Notes: generated from the sequence alone by a model not told the origin. A stretch of DNA of 18,259 nt from Hyphochytrium catenoides (GCA_900088475.1 FLMG01003799.1:1-18259); one strand, 5' to 3'. Numbered from the stretch's first letter, positions 1 through 11,676 are shown. Program-made: numbers and translations.

Positions 1-17
1 CTCTCTCTCTCTCTCTT
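1..17. repeat. (CT)n microsatellite at window edge
   Basis: A pure CT run opens the window and continues as pyrimidine-rich sequence up to about position 60. It lies in the intron upstream of the first visible DNAAF9 exon. The run is probably longer outside the window. Confidence 0.85.
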
Positions 18-141
18 CCTTCTCTCTGCCTCTCGCTGCCCCGTCTCTCTGGCTCAAATCATCCCCATTCTTCCGCTCTTTATCTCGTTCTCTGACACTA
101 CGTGCTGCCTGGTTGTCCTTTCCAATTGTTCCCTGCGCTAG

Positions 142-3100
142 GTCCGTGTTTTCTATGATGCGCGTGCATCCTCATACCTCCACCCTTTTCTCTCCTCGTG
201 GCCCAACGTCGTGGAGTGGACGCTCAGTGGGTCTGAGGCACAGGACGAAGACCTTTCTCAATCTATCAAGATTCGATCGTTCCTTGATATGCTGCAGGTG
301 CACCAACGTGATCATGCAACACCAGAGATGGACACGGAAGAGAGAGATGAAAGAAAGAAAGGAGAGGCATGGCGCAGACAGAGAGAGAGAGAGAGAGAGA
401 AAGACGGGGAACGAAGGGTGGCTGGTGCTGTCACTGGGTAGAAGCGAAAGTGAACTAAGAGCTAAACGCGCCTGAGAAACCAGCAGGAAGGGAAACCAGC
501 ACGGGCCTATAACCTAACAGAAGCTCTAAACACTGTTTCCCCTCGTCTTTCTAACATTCTCACAGGGATTAGAGGCCATCGGTGTCACAGCTGGTCCGGA
601 CGGGATGGCCGTTGAGAAGTGGCCACTGATTCAGACATTTGGCCTTCAGTCCATTCAGAACAAGGGCTTCTTCACCATGAATCACAAGGTGAAAGACGTC
701 TCAGAAGCAGTGACCGAGCTCTTTAGACAGAGTGATGCCTTTTACCTTCGGTCACTGCTTACTGGCGGTCTGCCAGGACTGGAAAGACCTTGGAAAGAGA
801 TGATCCATCTTCTAGACGCGGCGAAAAGTCCGGAGGACCGAGGAGCGTTGTCGGAGCAAGATCTTGGAGATCCCATCATCACTGCTTATGAGTTTGGACA
901 GGTAGATCCATACCACTTTGATCATGATCAAAAGGAGACAGGGCACTTTACGAGAGAGAGAATGAGGGAGAAAATGGCCAACCATGAAAGAGGAGCCTTT
1001 ATGCTTCTTTCTTTTTGCTAGAATTTCCTCATGCCGTTTCTTACCTGTCACTCCGTTCCAACAGATTCGTCAGGCAACGTTTGCAACCAAAGCAGACGGT
1101 ACCCGCGGATCGCGCGTGTTCTTTGGCATACGGACGAACCTTCTCTTTCAAGACAGTGGAGCTTTGAAGGTTGAGGACAGTTCTGATAGCGCCAGTATAG
1201 CAACTGCAGGCGTAGGCGGAGGGCCCGCTCTGCATGGTACATTCGAGGGAGAAGATCCTTACTACGGTCTCAGAGCGGCACGAAGCTACTTCTTTTCCTA
1301 TGGAAAGCTTCCTTCTCTATCTCTTGAAGGTGTTGCTGCCCAGAGTTATGAGACAAAACACTTCCAGCTCCTTACTGAACTTTACCGCGCTACCTGCAAG
1401 GTGCTGTCTAAGCAGAAGAAGTTGAGATAGACGCAGTATCCTCTAGTAAAGAGAGGCACGCTGTCAGGGACGGTGCCATAAAGAGAGAAAGAGAGACAGA
1501 GACACACAGAGCGGAAAAAGAAGAGAAAGAGAGAGAGAGAGAGAGACAGAGAGAGCTGACTAGTGGACGGCACTGCCATAGGATAGAGGGTCCATCGACT
1601 TGAAACCCTGCTATTGATACTCCTTCTTTGGGCTTCAGCATTTGGTCAATCTTACCATGTCGTCTTTCCCCTAGTGTCTTAATTGCATTCTTACCTCTCC
1701 CTTCATCCTGTTGTAAGGCCCTCTCACGCCTTCTACTATGTTGCTCTTGCTCTGCCCCATGCTGCGTCCGCCTAGGCTGTCTCTGCCGCTGGGTTAGCCT
1801 ATGCGTCTCTCTTCAAAGCGGCTCCGTTATTTTCTCGCATTGTGCTTCACGTGGTCGAAGATGCCGCCCAACGTGCAATGAAGGAAGAGATAGCCTCGGC
1901 AATCAAGGCCGGGAAGAATGAACTTCTCGGTTCAGGTAGGAGGCAGAAAAGCTGCTCCTTAGGTTGATTTTACGGCGTCCAGCAAAGCGTTGTATGCGCA
2001 TTGCTTACCTTCTTCTGGCCGCCACTCCTCCTCTAGCACAATCCCTGAAATAGTTTGTACCACTTCCCACTTCCGTCCTGCTTCCTTCTTCCTCCAGTGA
2101 CCCCGCAGTTCTTGGAGTCCAATATGAACATTGTGGTCTCAAGGGTTAATGCTGCTGGACAGGATGTGGACCATAGTTATCGAGGTACATATAGGAGACA
2201 AAGGCGTGTAGAGAGAATAAACGGGGGAGAGATTGAGAACACGGAGAAAGGAGAGAGACAATCACGGGACGTTGTGAAAGTGAGGCTAGCACCTTAAGAA
2301 GATATTGGTTGAGGAAGATATGGTGTCATGCCTTCCCTCTTGACTTCCTCTTCCTCACCTTCCCGCCAGGGCGCAAGCTCGTCTACATCAGGGTTACCCT
2401 TGGAAACATCCCCACTTTGGAGGACTCGTTATCCTCCCCTTACCTGGGAGCTGTCACCTGTGGGGACACGTTCTTCGTCCCATCTAATGGCGTTGGAAGC
2501 CTGAACTTGACTGCTCACATCCCGGTCGTTGGTCGTTGGTCAACTCTTCCTCTTGAGGGACAAATAGCTAAGGCGTTAGAGAAGCAGTATGTTAACTATG
2601 GGCATCAGCAAAACACCTTCAAACTGGGCAGAGGGCTCGGTAGCGCCATCAATGGAGTTCACATCCTACTGGACTCTGAGGTAGGCCACTCGCTTATTAT
2701 GCTGACATTGTGTTGGGCTATATACATGTTGTCTTCCCTATTTTCTACCTTTCATCTTCCCTTCCAACACCTGCAAGCTTGTGACTCTTAGCAAACAGCA
2801 TTCGAATCTTTTACATTGACCTCGTTGCACTCACATTGCACTGAACTGTGCTGCACTACATATCTGTACGTCTTTCGTTCCCTCTTCCCCAGGACATGCC
2901 TCATGCGACTGGATCCCTACTGCCTTTTGAGACTGGCTTCGTCTTCGTCTGTCCTTCGTTCGCCCCAATGATTGTTTCCTTCGTGAAAGACACTGACAAT
3001 CTGCAGGTGAGCTGCTTTCGTCTTGCAAAATGCGTTAATCCTTTGCAGTCTTCCTCTATGTCTCGCTCTGTCTGTGCCTCTTTCTGTTTGTCTCTCTGAT

Positions 3101-6100
3101 AACCTAAGACTGCTCTGTTCTCTGACGTTTCAATCACGTCTTCATTTTCCATAGTATTATGTTTGAAGACTCCCCTCGTAGTCATCTCTCTGTCTAACCA
3201 TTCTCCTGCTGATTCAATGGCACTAGGTGTATAATGTCTCACTATCGGCACCAGGCACCAGCAGTGGGGTTGATGGGGCTACCATGGTACTCTATGTGGA
3301 ATATAAGGCCAAAGATAATAACCCTACCACTGAAGTTACTGGTGGAGTCACGAGGGCTGCGGGTGTTGCGATACCTTTTGTTCCTGGTGCGTCTTATGCG
3401 GAGCCTAAGGGTTGAGAGAGTGGACGAAGAGACAGAGATGGAAAACCTTAGATGGAGCGAAAAGCGGTTAAGAGTGGTGTCCATTGGAGAAAGCAATTGA
3501 AAGGGAAAGGGGGAATAATATTAGTGGCAGGCAGCATAATATCAAGGACCAAGGGGAGCGCGAGGTTTGGAGAGAGGGAGATAGAAACCTGTTGAGGAAG
3601 GCCTTCTAATTACTTAAAAACCCTGTCTGTAGACACGACTGCCTTTCGCCGTCTTCTGGACGTTCTGCCTGAGTGGAGAGCAAACGCCAAGCTAAACGGT
3701 ATCACCTATGAGCTGGACAGAGATATTCATCCAGAGCGCCTTCCCTCTCCGAGGCTCGTGGCAGCATTCTCTACCCTGTTTGGGCTGCGACGGAAGGAGG
3801 AGCAGGAGAGCCTGATCGGGAGAGCCTTTATTGAGGACGTCCAGGAGGTAAGACCAACTGTTATGAGGCCTATGTCATTGGCTGAGGAGGATCTCATGGG
3901 ATCAGGCGCTAAGTTTTCTGTCGCTTGTGCAGATCTCTGGGGTCAAGATTGACGAACAATCCGCTACCGCTGATGAAACCGCAAGTTCAAAGACTCCACT
4001 GACTGTCTTCCTCGGTCTTCCCGGCTCCGATGCTGCCATGCTGGCAGATGGGCTCATGGACATCACTTCAGGTTCGATCCAGCCTTTGTGAAGCCTCTTT
4101 CCTTAACCTGACCTCTCCTATAGCGCTATGATCTTACTTTCACTTTCACAAGTGTTCTTGATCCTACATATCTCTTGCCGACTCCTGCTAACATCTACCC
4201 TTCATAGCTTCGATATCTTGGACAAGAGTCACAGTTGATGGGCTTAGCAAATCCACTACAGGTGAGTGGCTGGCAGGTGGCTAGACCGTGAATGGAAAGC
4301 CATGAAAGGAATAGAAAGGAAGAGACCTGAAGAGCTAGATGGCTCCCATATAAAGTGACCAACTTTGGATAGATTCTGTACGGGAGCCATTGTCAGTACG
4401 GGAAGCTAAGATGTACTCCCACATGTAGGCGACGGCTACCACCCGGACGATGTGCGAGAGAGTTTAAGGAAGGGAATTGAGGCACTAAGCGGCAGCAAAA
4501 CGTCCTCTATCCCTCAGCGACTCCTTCTTTCTGTCACGGGGTTTTTCGACCCGGTGGACGTCCTTGGACTCGTCCTCTGTGACCCTTACCTGAAGGAAAG
4601 ACTTCATATCTTTTCTGTGGTCACCAATATTTCCGCTTCCAGCCTCTATAGAGATCCACGACAGTCTTCCCTTCTTCCTCGTTTACTAGACCAGTGCCAA
4701 CGCGGATGGTGCGATGTGGTTGTGATCACCAAAGGAGACATGCTATCCGAGGTAAGAGACTTGACAGGGACCTAGAACCAATGCTTGAGGAGACATGACG
4801 GATAAATTCTCTGGAAAAGGAGGAGAAGTCTTGGCGCCTTTTCGCCTAACATGAGTACTTTGCTGTTTGTCCGGGAGCAATAGAAGATGTCGATGTCAAT
4901 CTAGTCCTCTCAATCTTTTCTTCAATGCTCCTGTGTATCTGCAATGACCTTGCTCCCAGGACGAGTTTGCCACCATGAAGAAGCGAGTTCATGAAGCCAA
5001 CCCTGAGGCGGAACTGATCTGCTTCCGCTCGGATGTCATTGAGGGTTCCACAGGGCTAATGACCAGGGACAGCTTCCACTCCAACGCCAAAGAGCAGCTG
5101 CGGAGAATACTATACGCGGGCTTCAACAAGGTAAATCAGATGACGCAGATCATCTCAGCATTAGGACCATGTTCCTCTCGAACTTTGTTTACTGCTGGCC
5201 TTTTGTTTCTATCTTGCCCTCTCTCGTCTTCTCTATGCGCTCCTTATTCGGTACATTCTGGCATTTGACCCTTGTCCAGGTTGTGCCTAAGTCCAAGTTC
5301 GCGGTCGACGTCAAATGGGCTGGGGCAGGAGGCGCAGTCAAGACCCTTGTCCTCAAGAAGGGTAAGCGAGAAGCAGGACTGTCTTTATATCTTTTCTTCC
5401 CAGTCTTCGAGCATCCCAATTTTTCTAGACGATTTACTCCTCACTCCTGTCAGGCCGGTCATAGCTCTTAACAAGTCAGCAATCCTTGTTTCCACCTTAG
5501 AGGTGGTCTAATCTTTTCCTCTCCGATTGTGATTGATCTTGCTCACTCTCTACGGTCGTCGCCTGCGGCCACTGCGCGCCCTTACCTCAACAGCTGGACT
5601 TTTCGACAGAACGAGGCTCTTAGCGTACCTCACGGCCTTGACTCCCAAAGCTAGAGTGATATCCTCTCTTCCTCCCACTGGAAGACGTGAAGGAGAGAGA
5701 CCGTCGATCGTTCCCAAGAGCGACGGAACCAAGCCTGTCGGAGCACTTAGACTCATGCAGCAGCTAGCGGAGATGAAAGTTCAAGAAGAACTCGTAAGCA
5801 CACGTTTCCTGAAAAGAGTTTGTTCTCGTCAATCTTTTTTATTTACCGAAAGGGATTATGGGTCTCTAAAGAACCACGTCCGTTTGCTCTCACTGTCTCA
5901 AAATCCGCATCTCTATTAAATCTCCGCAGCGACCTTCAGCGCCTGTGGAGCCTGCCGTCGCCTCCAAGGCTGCCACCGTTGAGAAAGTTGGAAAGTGAGT
6001 CAGAAGCTTTGTGCATCTAGCGCATCCCAACTGTCCTCTTCCTTGTTACCTCTTGCCCCTGTCATGACCCAATCAGTAGGGACGATTAGCTCTGGCGGTA

Positions 6101-6921
6101 TCGTTATCTAGCCTCGTGTCAGGTTATTGATCCCTCCCCTTTGTCTTTCGATAGGTGCTGGGTTCTCCGCGCTTATGTTCGCCTGACCGAGGATCCCCAG
6201 CACTGGGTGGAGGTTCAGAGCTCTCAGCGGCTTGTAACAGTACGCCGTGCTTCCCCGCCAGAAGAGTGCCACCAGGTAAGGGAGATAGAGGAAGAAGATA
6301 AAGCCCATACAACTATTGCAAGAACGGGTTGAGGGAGCCAGTCGTAGGGGGCTGGTAGCGCTGTGGCCGCGTTGGCGTTTATTTCTGTTTGCTATCAGCT
6401 TTCATAACCTGGCTTTTGAACAGAATAAGGAGTCCGTCTTTGCTTTTGTTGGGGAATCGTTATTATTGGACGGAGTGGAGATGCTTATCGCCGAATGCCG
6501 ACCTGAGTATAAGACGAAGCGACAGCCGCGCACCCTCTCGTCCATCACGCCAGAAGAGAAGCACAAGATAGCTCAGGCGGTGGTAAGGAACCCTACGCCT
6601 TGTCGTCAGTCAATCCTTATGCCAATATCGCTTTCACGAGCTGAAAGCTCGTCATCTAACCGCTCATACATATTCTCTACGCTGGACCTCGCCCACTGAC
6701 GATGTCTTGCGCTTAATCTCTTTTAGATGGGCCTCCCTGTCCCGGAGGGTTACTTCTACGATGGCCGGATGTATGTGGACCAATATGGAGTTGGGCGAGA
6801 GGAACACCCTGCTATCACTGAGTATTGTGAGCAATATTTGGAGGAAGAGAATGAGAAGATCCGCGAAGAAAACAAGAGGATAGACGAGGAAAACAGTCGG
6901 ATCAAGCTATCGATGAGCTAG
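142..6921 (+). CDS. DNAAF9: Dynein axonemal assembly factor 9 (C20orf194/Shulin) homologue, 5'-truncated by the window
   Basis: The family packages outer-arm dyneins in the cytoplasm in an inactive form before delivery to cilia (known for Tetrahymena Shulin). Nineteen exons join in phase: 142-297, 566-901, 1065-1400, 1776-1935, 2098-2184, 2370-2680, 2893-3006, 3227-3386, 3633-3847, 3933-4071, 4208-4261, 4429-4751, 4960-5130, 5280-5361, 5594-5793, 5930-5994, 6155-6275, 6424-6582, 6727-6921. They give 1127 residues plus stop. Colinear matches to human DNAAF9, as I recall it, include VEKWPLIQTF (human VEKWPIVQAF), GFFTM, RSYFF (human RTYFF), LTVFLGLPGS near residue 653 (human VTGLPG), LLDQCQRG (human CLDQCSQG) and PEGYFYDG near 1069 (human PAGYFYNG). 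The C-terminus is a Glu/Lys/Asn-rich coiled coil, as in the human protein. Human DNAAF9 is about 1177 residues, so roughly the first 100 to 150 residues lie upstream. Exon 142 follows a ctag acceptor in phase 0; no start codon is in the window. No frameshift or internal stop is needed. The exact donors of exons 3 (gtgctg) and 10 (gttcga) are non-consensus and less certain. Confidence 0.93.
380..401. repeat. (AG)n microsatellite in DNAAF9 intron
   Basis: About eleven AG units lie inside the intron 298-565. They produce a spurious Arg/Glu-rich open frame that is not coding. Confidence 0.85.
1481..1555. repeat. Imperfect (AG)n tract in DNAAF9 intron
   Basis: A 75-base purine-rich run, with AG repeats interrupted by AC and AA, lies in the largest DNAAF9 intron (1401-1775). 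It creates long but meaningless Ser/Leu-rich open frames on the opposite strand. Confidence 0.8.
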
Positions 6922-7157
6922 CTCTTTATCTTAAGTCTTACTATACAGTCGGTCACGTCAGAGGAAGGGGGTTAGAGGGATATAGGTTCCGAGAAGGACA
7001 GCGAGGGCCAAAGAGAGGGTAGCCTTTCAGCCACGTGCAAGTGCTTGAAGCACAGCTATATGTTGACTCAATATCATAAATACAGGGTGAGATAGATCTG
7101 TGGATCTGTGTGCCGTCGCTGATGGTCTGTCCTCTCTGCCTGTCTATTCTCCCTTGC
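6922..7157. other. Convergent intergenic spacer between DNAAF9 and the RCC1-like gene
   Basis: The 236 bases between two convergent stop codons must hold both 3' ends. I see no coding frame with family resemblance and no perfect AATAAA near either stop. An AT-rich patch with ATAAATA lies near 7073-7082. Confidence 0.6.
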
Positions 7158-10043
7158 TTAGACTCCCTGCCTTAAAATAATGAGGCTGTGACTTCCTCCT
7201 GCTGCTACCTGGGCGACTGGGATCTTTGTTTCACTCAGCCGTTGGACGTTGACAGGGAGAGAGTGCGATGATGTCTCTCCTGTTCCTAGTCTGCCAAACC
7301 TGTTGCAAACAAAGAAGATGGATGAAGGGAAGTGTTATTGAAACACTCCCTATTGCCAGGCTTTCCTGCACCTATCTCCGCCTCATGATGTCCTATCGTC
7401 AGTCACCTTTCCCCTCTCTTCTTTCCCTTATTTGTACTGAGTAGCATAAGCTGTCCTATCTCTCTGGATTGCCTCAAAGGTCTACCTTGCTTGCACACTT
7501 ACATCCCTCTACCGCAGGCCTTGATAGTAGAGCTGTCCTTTTCTAAAAAGAGTGAGTGGGAGCCCCCAGCTTGAGCTGAGATGACGTTGTTTTCCAGAGA
7601 ATCTACCTGCACCAACCAACACTTGAGACTTCTGCCGCAACCTGAGCGCTCAAAGTAGCCTTTATGTGTCTCTTCCTTGAATCCGCGCAACTTTCCATTC
7701 GCCTCTTATCTCTATCTCTTTTGTTCTAAGGTTTCCTTCTGGGTGTCAGCAGAGTGTTTTACATCTTAGGTTTGGGCTCACCTTCGCTGGAATCAGTCTG
7801 CCTCTATCGTCTCCTAACCCTAATCGGCCATACTCGCCTGCACACGAAGGAGCGAGAAGAATGACTGTCGTGTGACTGTCGCCCTAAAATTTCATCGTTC
7901 ATGAGGTCTTTAGGTGATTGTACCTCTTCCCCAGGCATAAACCTCGTTGTCTTCTGACACTGCGATTGTGTGCCATCCGCCACAAGAAACGCTTCTGTAG
8001 ATAAGGACGAAGAGGGTTCAGAGAGAGAGAGAGGAGGTAGCATACACAACCCGTCCATCCTCCTTAACATAGAAAGAAATATGGAGTTCCGGACATGGAT
8101 ACGGACGGAAGAAGAAGAGAGAAAATGCATTGAGATCTTTGGCGCGACGGCCGAGGGCTCGGTAAGTGGACGAATCTGTTCACACTTGCCTCATTTTTAC
8201 GTTGGTGAACTCTTGGACCAGCTGAGGAGTGTCCTGGTCTTTTGTGTGGCCGATTCCCAACATTCCATAGTCCTCTTTGCCCCACCTAACCCAAAAGCAC
8301 AGACAGACTTATCAGGGGTTTGATTCGGAGGACTTGGCGAGCAATCTTATCAGAGCTTGATAAGAGATACAGAAGGAACATCAGAGACCGGACCGAAACA
8401 AGGGCAAATCGAACAACGCGCCAGTCTACCACCCATCACAATCTAAAGAGCCAACCTTTCGTAAAGGTAGTAAAAGAAGAGGTAAAAGAGCTTAGGTGAG
8501 AGACAACCATAGGCACGAAAGGACCACAAAAGGAACAGGAACACTAAGGCGGAAGTCTCCTCACGTGTATAGTTCTCCGTCGTCAGTAACAACTGCCGTG
8601 TGAAAGGCTCCGCAAGAAAGTTGCTTAGCTTTCTTCTCGTTATCCTTTAGCTTTTGCACCAGCTGAGGAGAAGAGATACCGACTGAGGAAAGCCCACCAA
8701 CTCTATTGATCCATTCTGGCCCGATGCCTAGCTGGCCATTATCAGCCCGTCCCCAGGTATAGACGGCACCTGCGTCTAGAACCCGCGAAGGTTAGGCCCG
8801 AAGAGCGTAGACAGACACTAGGTACTCATAAGACAATCCCGCGGCCTCACTGAGCTTCCTCCTAGTTCTCTACCTGTAATGACGCCCGTGTGTGTCCCTC
8901 CGCAACTGATCTGTCTGCATTTGATTGAATTATCTAGAGCAGGCATCTGTGGGAGGAACTCCTTAGATTTTATATGGGACGGGCCAAGACCCAGCTGTCC
9001 CCAACGGGCTTCTCCCCACACGTAGCATATTCCTAAAAAAGCAGAGGAAGGCAAAGATCAGACTTCTTTTGCTATTCAGTGTAGAAGCTAGTCCTCTGGC
9101 GTGATGTAGGGTTAGCCAGCCCAAGTAACGGCAGCTAAGTATAAAGGTATATTAGGAAGCCAATTTGCTGAAGGAGCCACAGACTCTAAGAGGGTGGCTC
9201 GGACACGGCAGTATGGAGAGAGAGATTACTCATTAGGAGCGGAGTCGAGAAAGTGAGGGCTCACCGTTCTCTGCAACAGCCCCAGAATGGCAACCTCCCC
9301 CTGAAATAGCGACGACAGAGACATTCTGGTCTCTAAACCATTGCACGAGCTTGGGCTTAGTGATAGTGATGTCATCGCCATGCCCCAACTGGCCCAGCTA
9401 CTCCGAAAGCATGAGATAAAGAGCGGGAAGGAGAGACAAGGCAAGCACAGATGAGGGGGCAAAGAACAAAGTGATTAACAGCAAGGGAGACAGATGGAGA
9501 CGTGGCATAGAGAGAGTATGCCTAAAGCAAAGCAATAGACGAAGCTTCGCTGGTGTATCATAAATAGTAGGTTAAGCAGTGCAGAACCGATGCGCAGGTT
9601 AGAGAAGGCCGTAGAACCGATCGTTCGTGCAGAAAGCAAGAAGTCGGGCGGCGCCACAGTACTCAAAAGGGGCAAGACTGACAAAGGAGGTGGAAAGGAG
9701 ACAGCCTCAAAGCGAAGGTAGTTAGACTTAGAGCTATGATAAGTGGGAGGAGGCCGCCTAACTTGACAAGCTCAAGCCAGTCATAGTGTTACTTGCTCCT
9801 GGCTCGGCTTACCTTTCCCCATCCCCACGTAAAGACCTGTCCCTCATCTGTTAGTGCTAGACTGTGACGAGAACCGCAGGAGACAGCCCTCACAGGGAGA
9901 GATAGTAGACTAGTGATGATGGTTGGGGCTGTTACGCAGAGAGAGTCCTCTGTCTTACTTGGATTACGCTCGACAAAATCATCACCGAGACCTAGCTGAC
10001 CGTCTTCATTATAGCCAAAGGAGAGAACGAGAGTAGTTACCAT
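7158..10043 (-). CDS. RCC1-family seven-bladed beta-propeller protein, complete
   Basis: The family uses RCC1 propellers as scaffolds; some members are exchange factors for Ran or other small GTPases, and the partner here cannot be told. Nine exons on the complement: 10043-9813, 9397-9265, 9032-8874, 8775-8565, 8285-8184, 7994-7924, 7837-7782, 7606-7503, 7299-7158. They encode about 402 residues. Exactly seven blade signatures appear in order: FGYNEDGQLGLG, WGWGKLGQLGHG, WGEARWGQLGLG, WGRADNGQLGIG, WGKEDYGMLGIG, WGRGEYGRLGLG and CGRGMFGRLGTG. Each is followed by a strand like SCGGTHTGVIT or AGGSHSLFL. The protein is almost all propeller, with no membrane segment and no extra domain. The start is the first ATG in frame, one base after a ctag acceptor-like site, so a 5'-UTR intron is possible. 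The exon 5/6 junction is ambiguous: donor at GT/GTGAAC and a tandem acceptor cagaag. Blade 3 onward is certain; orthology to a named RCC1 protein (RCC1, UVR8, RCC2) is not assignable by eye. Confidence 0.94.
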
Positions 10044-10649
10044 CCTAGGGAATGCAAATGACGTCGGCTGATCGCGCTTTCTCTTCGCTGTGAAGAGACT
10101 TAGAGGTTATGATATCGGCTCCGCGATGCCGAGCATAGGAGGCCAAGCGCATCTAATGGCAGACAATGACTGGACTCGGCGAGATAGAGAAAGAGACCGG
10201 CCGAGAGTTGAGAGCTCGATGTCCAGCTACACCGCGTCTGCAAGTGTCCAGAGCTTGATGAGCTGCTTGGGATGATGAGGTGGGACAAGCATGAGAAGAG
10301 TTTTTCTTGATGGACAGGGCAAGACAGAGAAACAAAATTACTAGGAATATAACTGTCATTGAATATCTAGAGAGCAGAGGACTTTGGGTCTTGGAGGAAG
10401 GCGGAGTTCCAATCAGGGCTCAAGAGAAGGAATTTTCGGTACTTTTGTTTGCGTTGATCTTACTTTCGGCGGTGCTTTGAGGCGCATAGTCTGCTGGGCT
10501 GCAGTAGTTTACCTTGTGTAATTTGGGGAGTTACTGAGCTCAAACAAGAAGGTTCTGAATTAACCTCGGCACTTGCTCGAACTTACACCATCTGTCCTTT
10601 CGTCATCATCCAGTCCACCATCGCTGCCCTTCAATCCGTGAGATGAGCA
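10044..10649. other. Unassigned upstream region of the RCC1-like gene
   Basis: This 606-base stretch lies upstream of the RCC1-like start codon. Several open frames of 60 to 70 codons exist on both strands, but none shows a recognisable motif. The plus frame 10090-10275 is rich in Arg, Asp and Ser with no homology I can see. A ctag just before the RCC1-like ATG and GT(A/G)AG-like sites near 10467 and 10575 on the minus strand would allow a spliced 5' leader. It probably holds the promoter and leader of the minus gene. Confidence 0.4.
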
Positions 10650-10896
10650 TCATCTCCACCATCGCGCCGGATGCTGTCTGGGCTCATAGAAGCAGACCAG
10701 CGAGTGTCTGGTGAGAAGAAGGAGAGACGCAGGCTCCATTTCAATGGTCACGCCCTTCTTGAGAGGCCTGTAAGGAAGATGCTCTATGGATAACGTGAGG
10801 GGGGCGTATCTTTCGGCGTAGACGACGTCGGAGGAGGGGGATAATAGTGTGACCACTCCTAAGCCGAAAGTGCTGAGGAGTATGGATTGCTAGACT
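10650..10896 (-). CDS. Candidate terminal exon of an unidentified minus-strand gene, faint AlkB-like features
   Basis: The frame is open for 81 codons after a tag acceptor-like site and ends at TGA. Two stretches, FGLGVVTLLSPS and, further on, VTIEMEPASLLLLT, are spaced as in the C-terminal part of ALKBH4-like dioxygenases (patterns like VTLNLLSP and LPxRSLLVLTG). The downstream Trp-x-His and Arg residues expected of an AlkB core are not seen, and no upstream exon with the His-x-Asp iron site was found between here and SPCS2. It may be a decayed or partial gene, or a chance open frame. Treat the family assignment as a weak suggestion. Confidence 0.25.
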
Positions 10897-10912
10897 TCTG
10901 TGGACCGCCTAG

Positions 10913-11370
10913 ATGAGCAAGGCTGTGATAGGTGAGACTTCTTCCTCCACAAGAGAGCATAGGATCCCTAGCGTAGAGAAACGCTCTCTCACTCTCTCGC
11001 TGTCTCCCCTTTTACGAAGCCTTGAGATTTTTCTTCTTGTCTTGACCCTAGTTTAGACATTTCCATTCTCAGCGCTGGACCTCTTTTCCATGCCTGTCTC
11101 CGGTCCCAAAATGATGACTGAGATTGAGGTAGAGCAGGTTTTGATTTTACGATAGTGACTCTTCTCTCGGGTCAACTAGGTCGATCTTACGATTTTTTGC
11201 TCTTCATACTATAGGAATTTGTACACAGCTTCATGTGGTACACGGCGCCCGAGCAATGCTGTCCTCATTCCTTCTTTTTCATAGGCACTCACGACCCTAA
11301 GCCTTTGGTTCCATATCTATCACCAAGCCTTTCTCTGGACTTGCTTGGAGATGGCATAGTATTAGAGTGA
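10913..11370 (+). CDS. Candidate small three-exon orphan gene, 76 residues
   Basis: Exons 10913-10931, 11073-11128 and 11215-11370 join in phase through GTGAG...CTCAG and GTAGAG...CTATAG introns. They encode a 76-residue protein starting MSKAVIALDLF and ending GDGIVLE. The last exon is open for 51 codons and has protein-like composition, with aromatic residues and two adjacent Cys followed by a Pro-rich segment. I recognise no family. The minus strand of the same interval is much more stop-rich. It could also be the 3' end of a longer plus gene whose earlier exons I did not find, or a chance arrangement. It starts 16 bases from the minus ORF at 10896. Confidence 0.35.
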
Positions 11371-11676
11371 GACGGCCGACATACACGCCACTCGGCTCCG
11401 CCAACAAAGCGATAAATCTATTATGTCGCCTGGTCTTGCCATTATTGAGTATCCCGACTGGCGGCAAGGAGCGCCCTCTTTGCGACGACCCTTATGTAAA
11501 CTAGGCACTAGCTACTACTGACCTCCAATGCACTTGTACGCATTGCAACATAAAGTTTTGGTCCACAAACGGTCTTACAATCAGGACACTCGTGCTTGAG
11601 AACTTAGCTTGACTTTCTATAGTAGAGCTTCAGCATCTTCACCGCATCTCGCATCCGAGGCTCCGTGAGGAGGCAT
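11371..11676. other. Spacer between the orphan candidate and the SPCS2 3' end
   Basis: I see no coding frame with family features in these 306 bases. The stretch must hold the 3' UTR and polyadenylation site of SPCS2 (minus strand). Confidence 0.5.

Noticed and set aside
1382-1641. Minus-strand open frames inside DNAAF9
   Set aside because: They lie over an AG-rich intron tract and have low-complexity Ser/Leu composition.
2831-3251. Minus-strand frames of 65 and 116 codons
   Set aside because: They overlap DNAAF9 exons and introns on the plus strand, whose exons match the family and join in phase.
7158-10043. Identification of the RCC1-like protein as UVR8
   Set aside because: It has seven blades, but I cannot see the dense Trp cluster and GWRHT repeats typical of UVR8 (only one GGWHT), nor the C-terminal extension.
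10090-10275. 61-codon plus frame rich in Arg/Asp/Ser
   Set aside because: Non-ATG start in the called frame, low-complexity RDRERDR core and no splice or homology support; left as unassigned.
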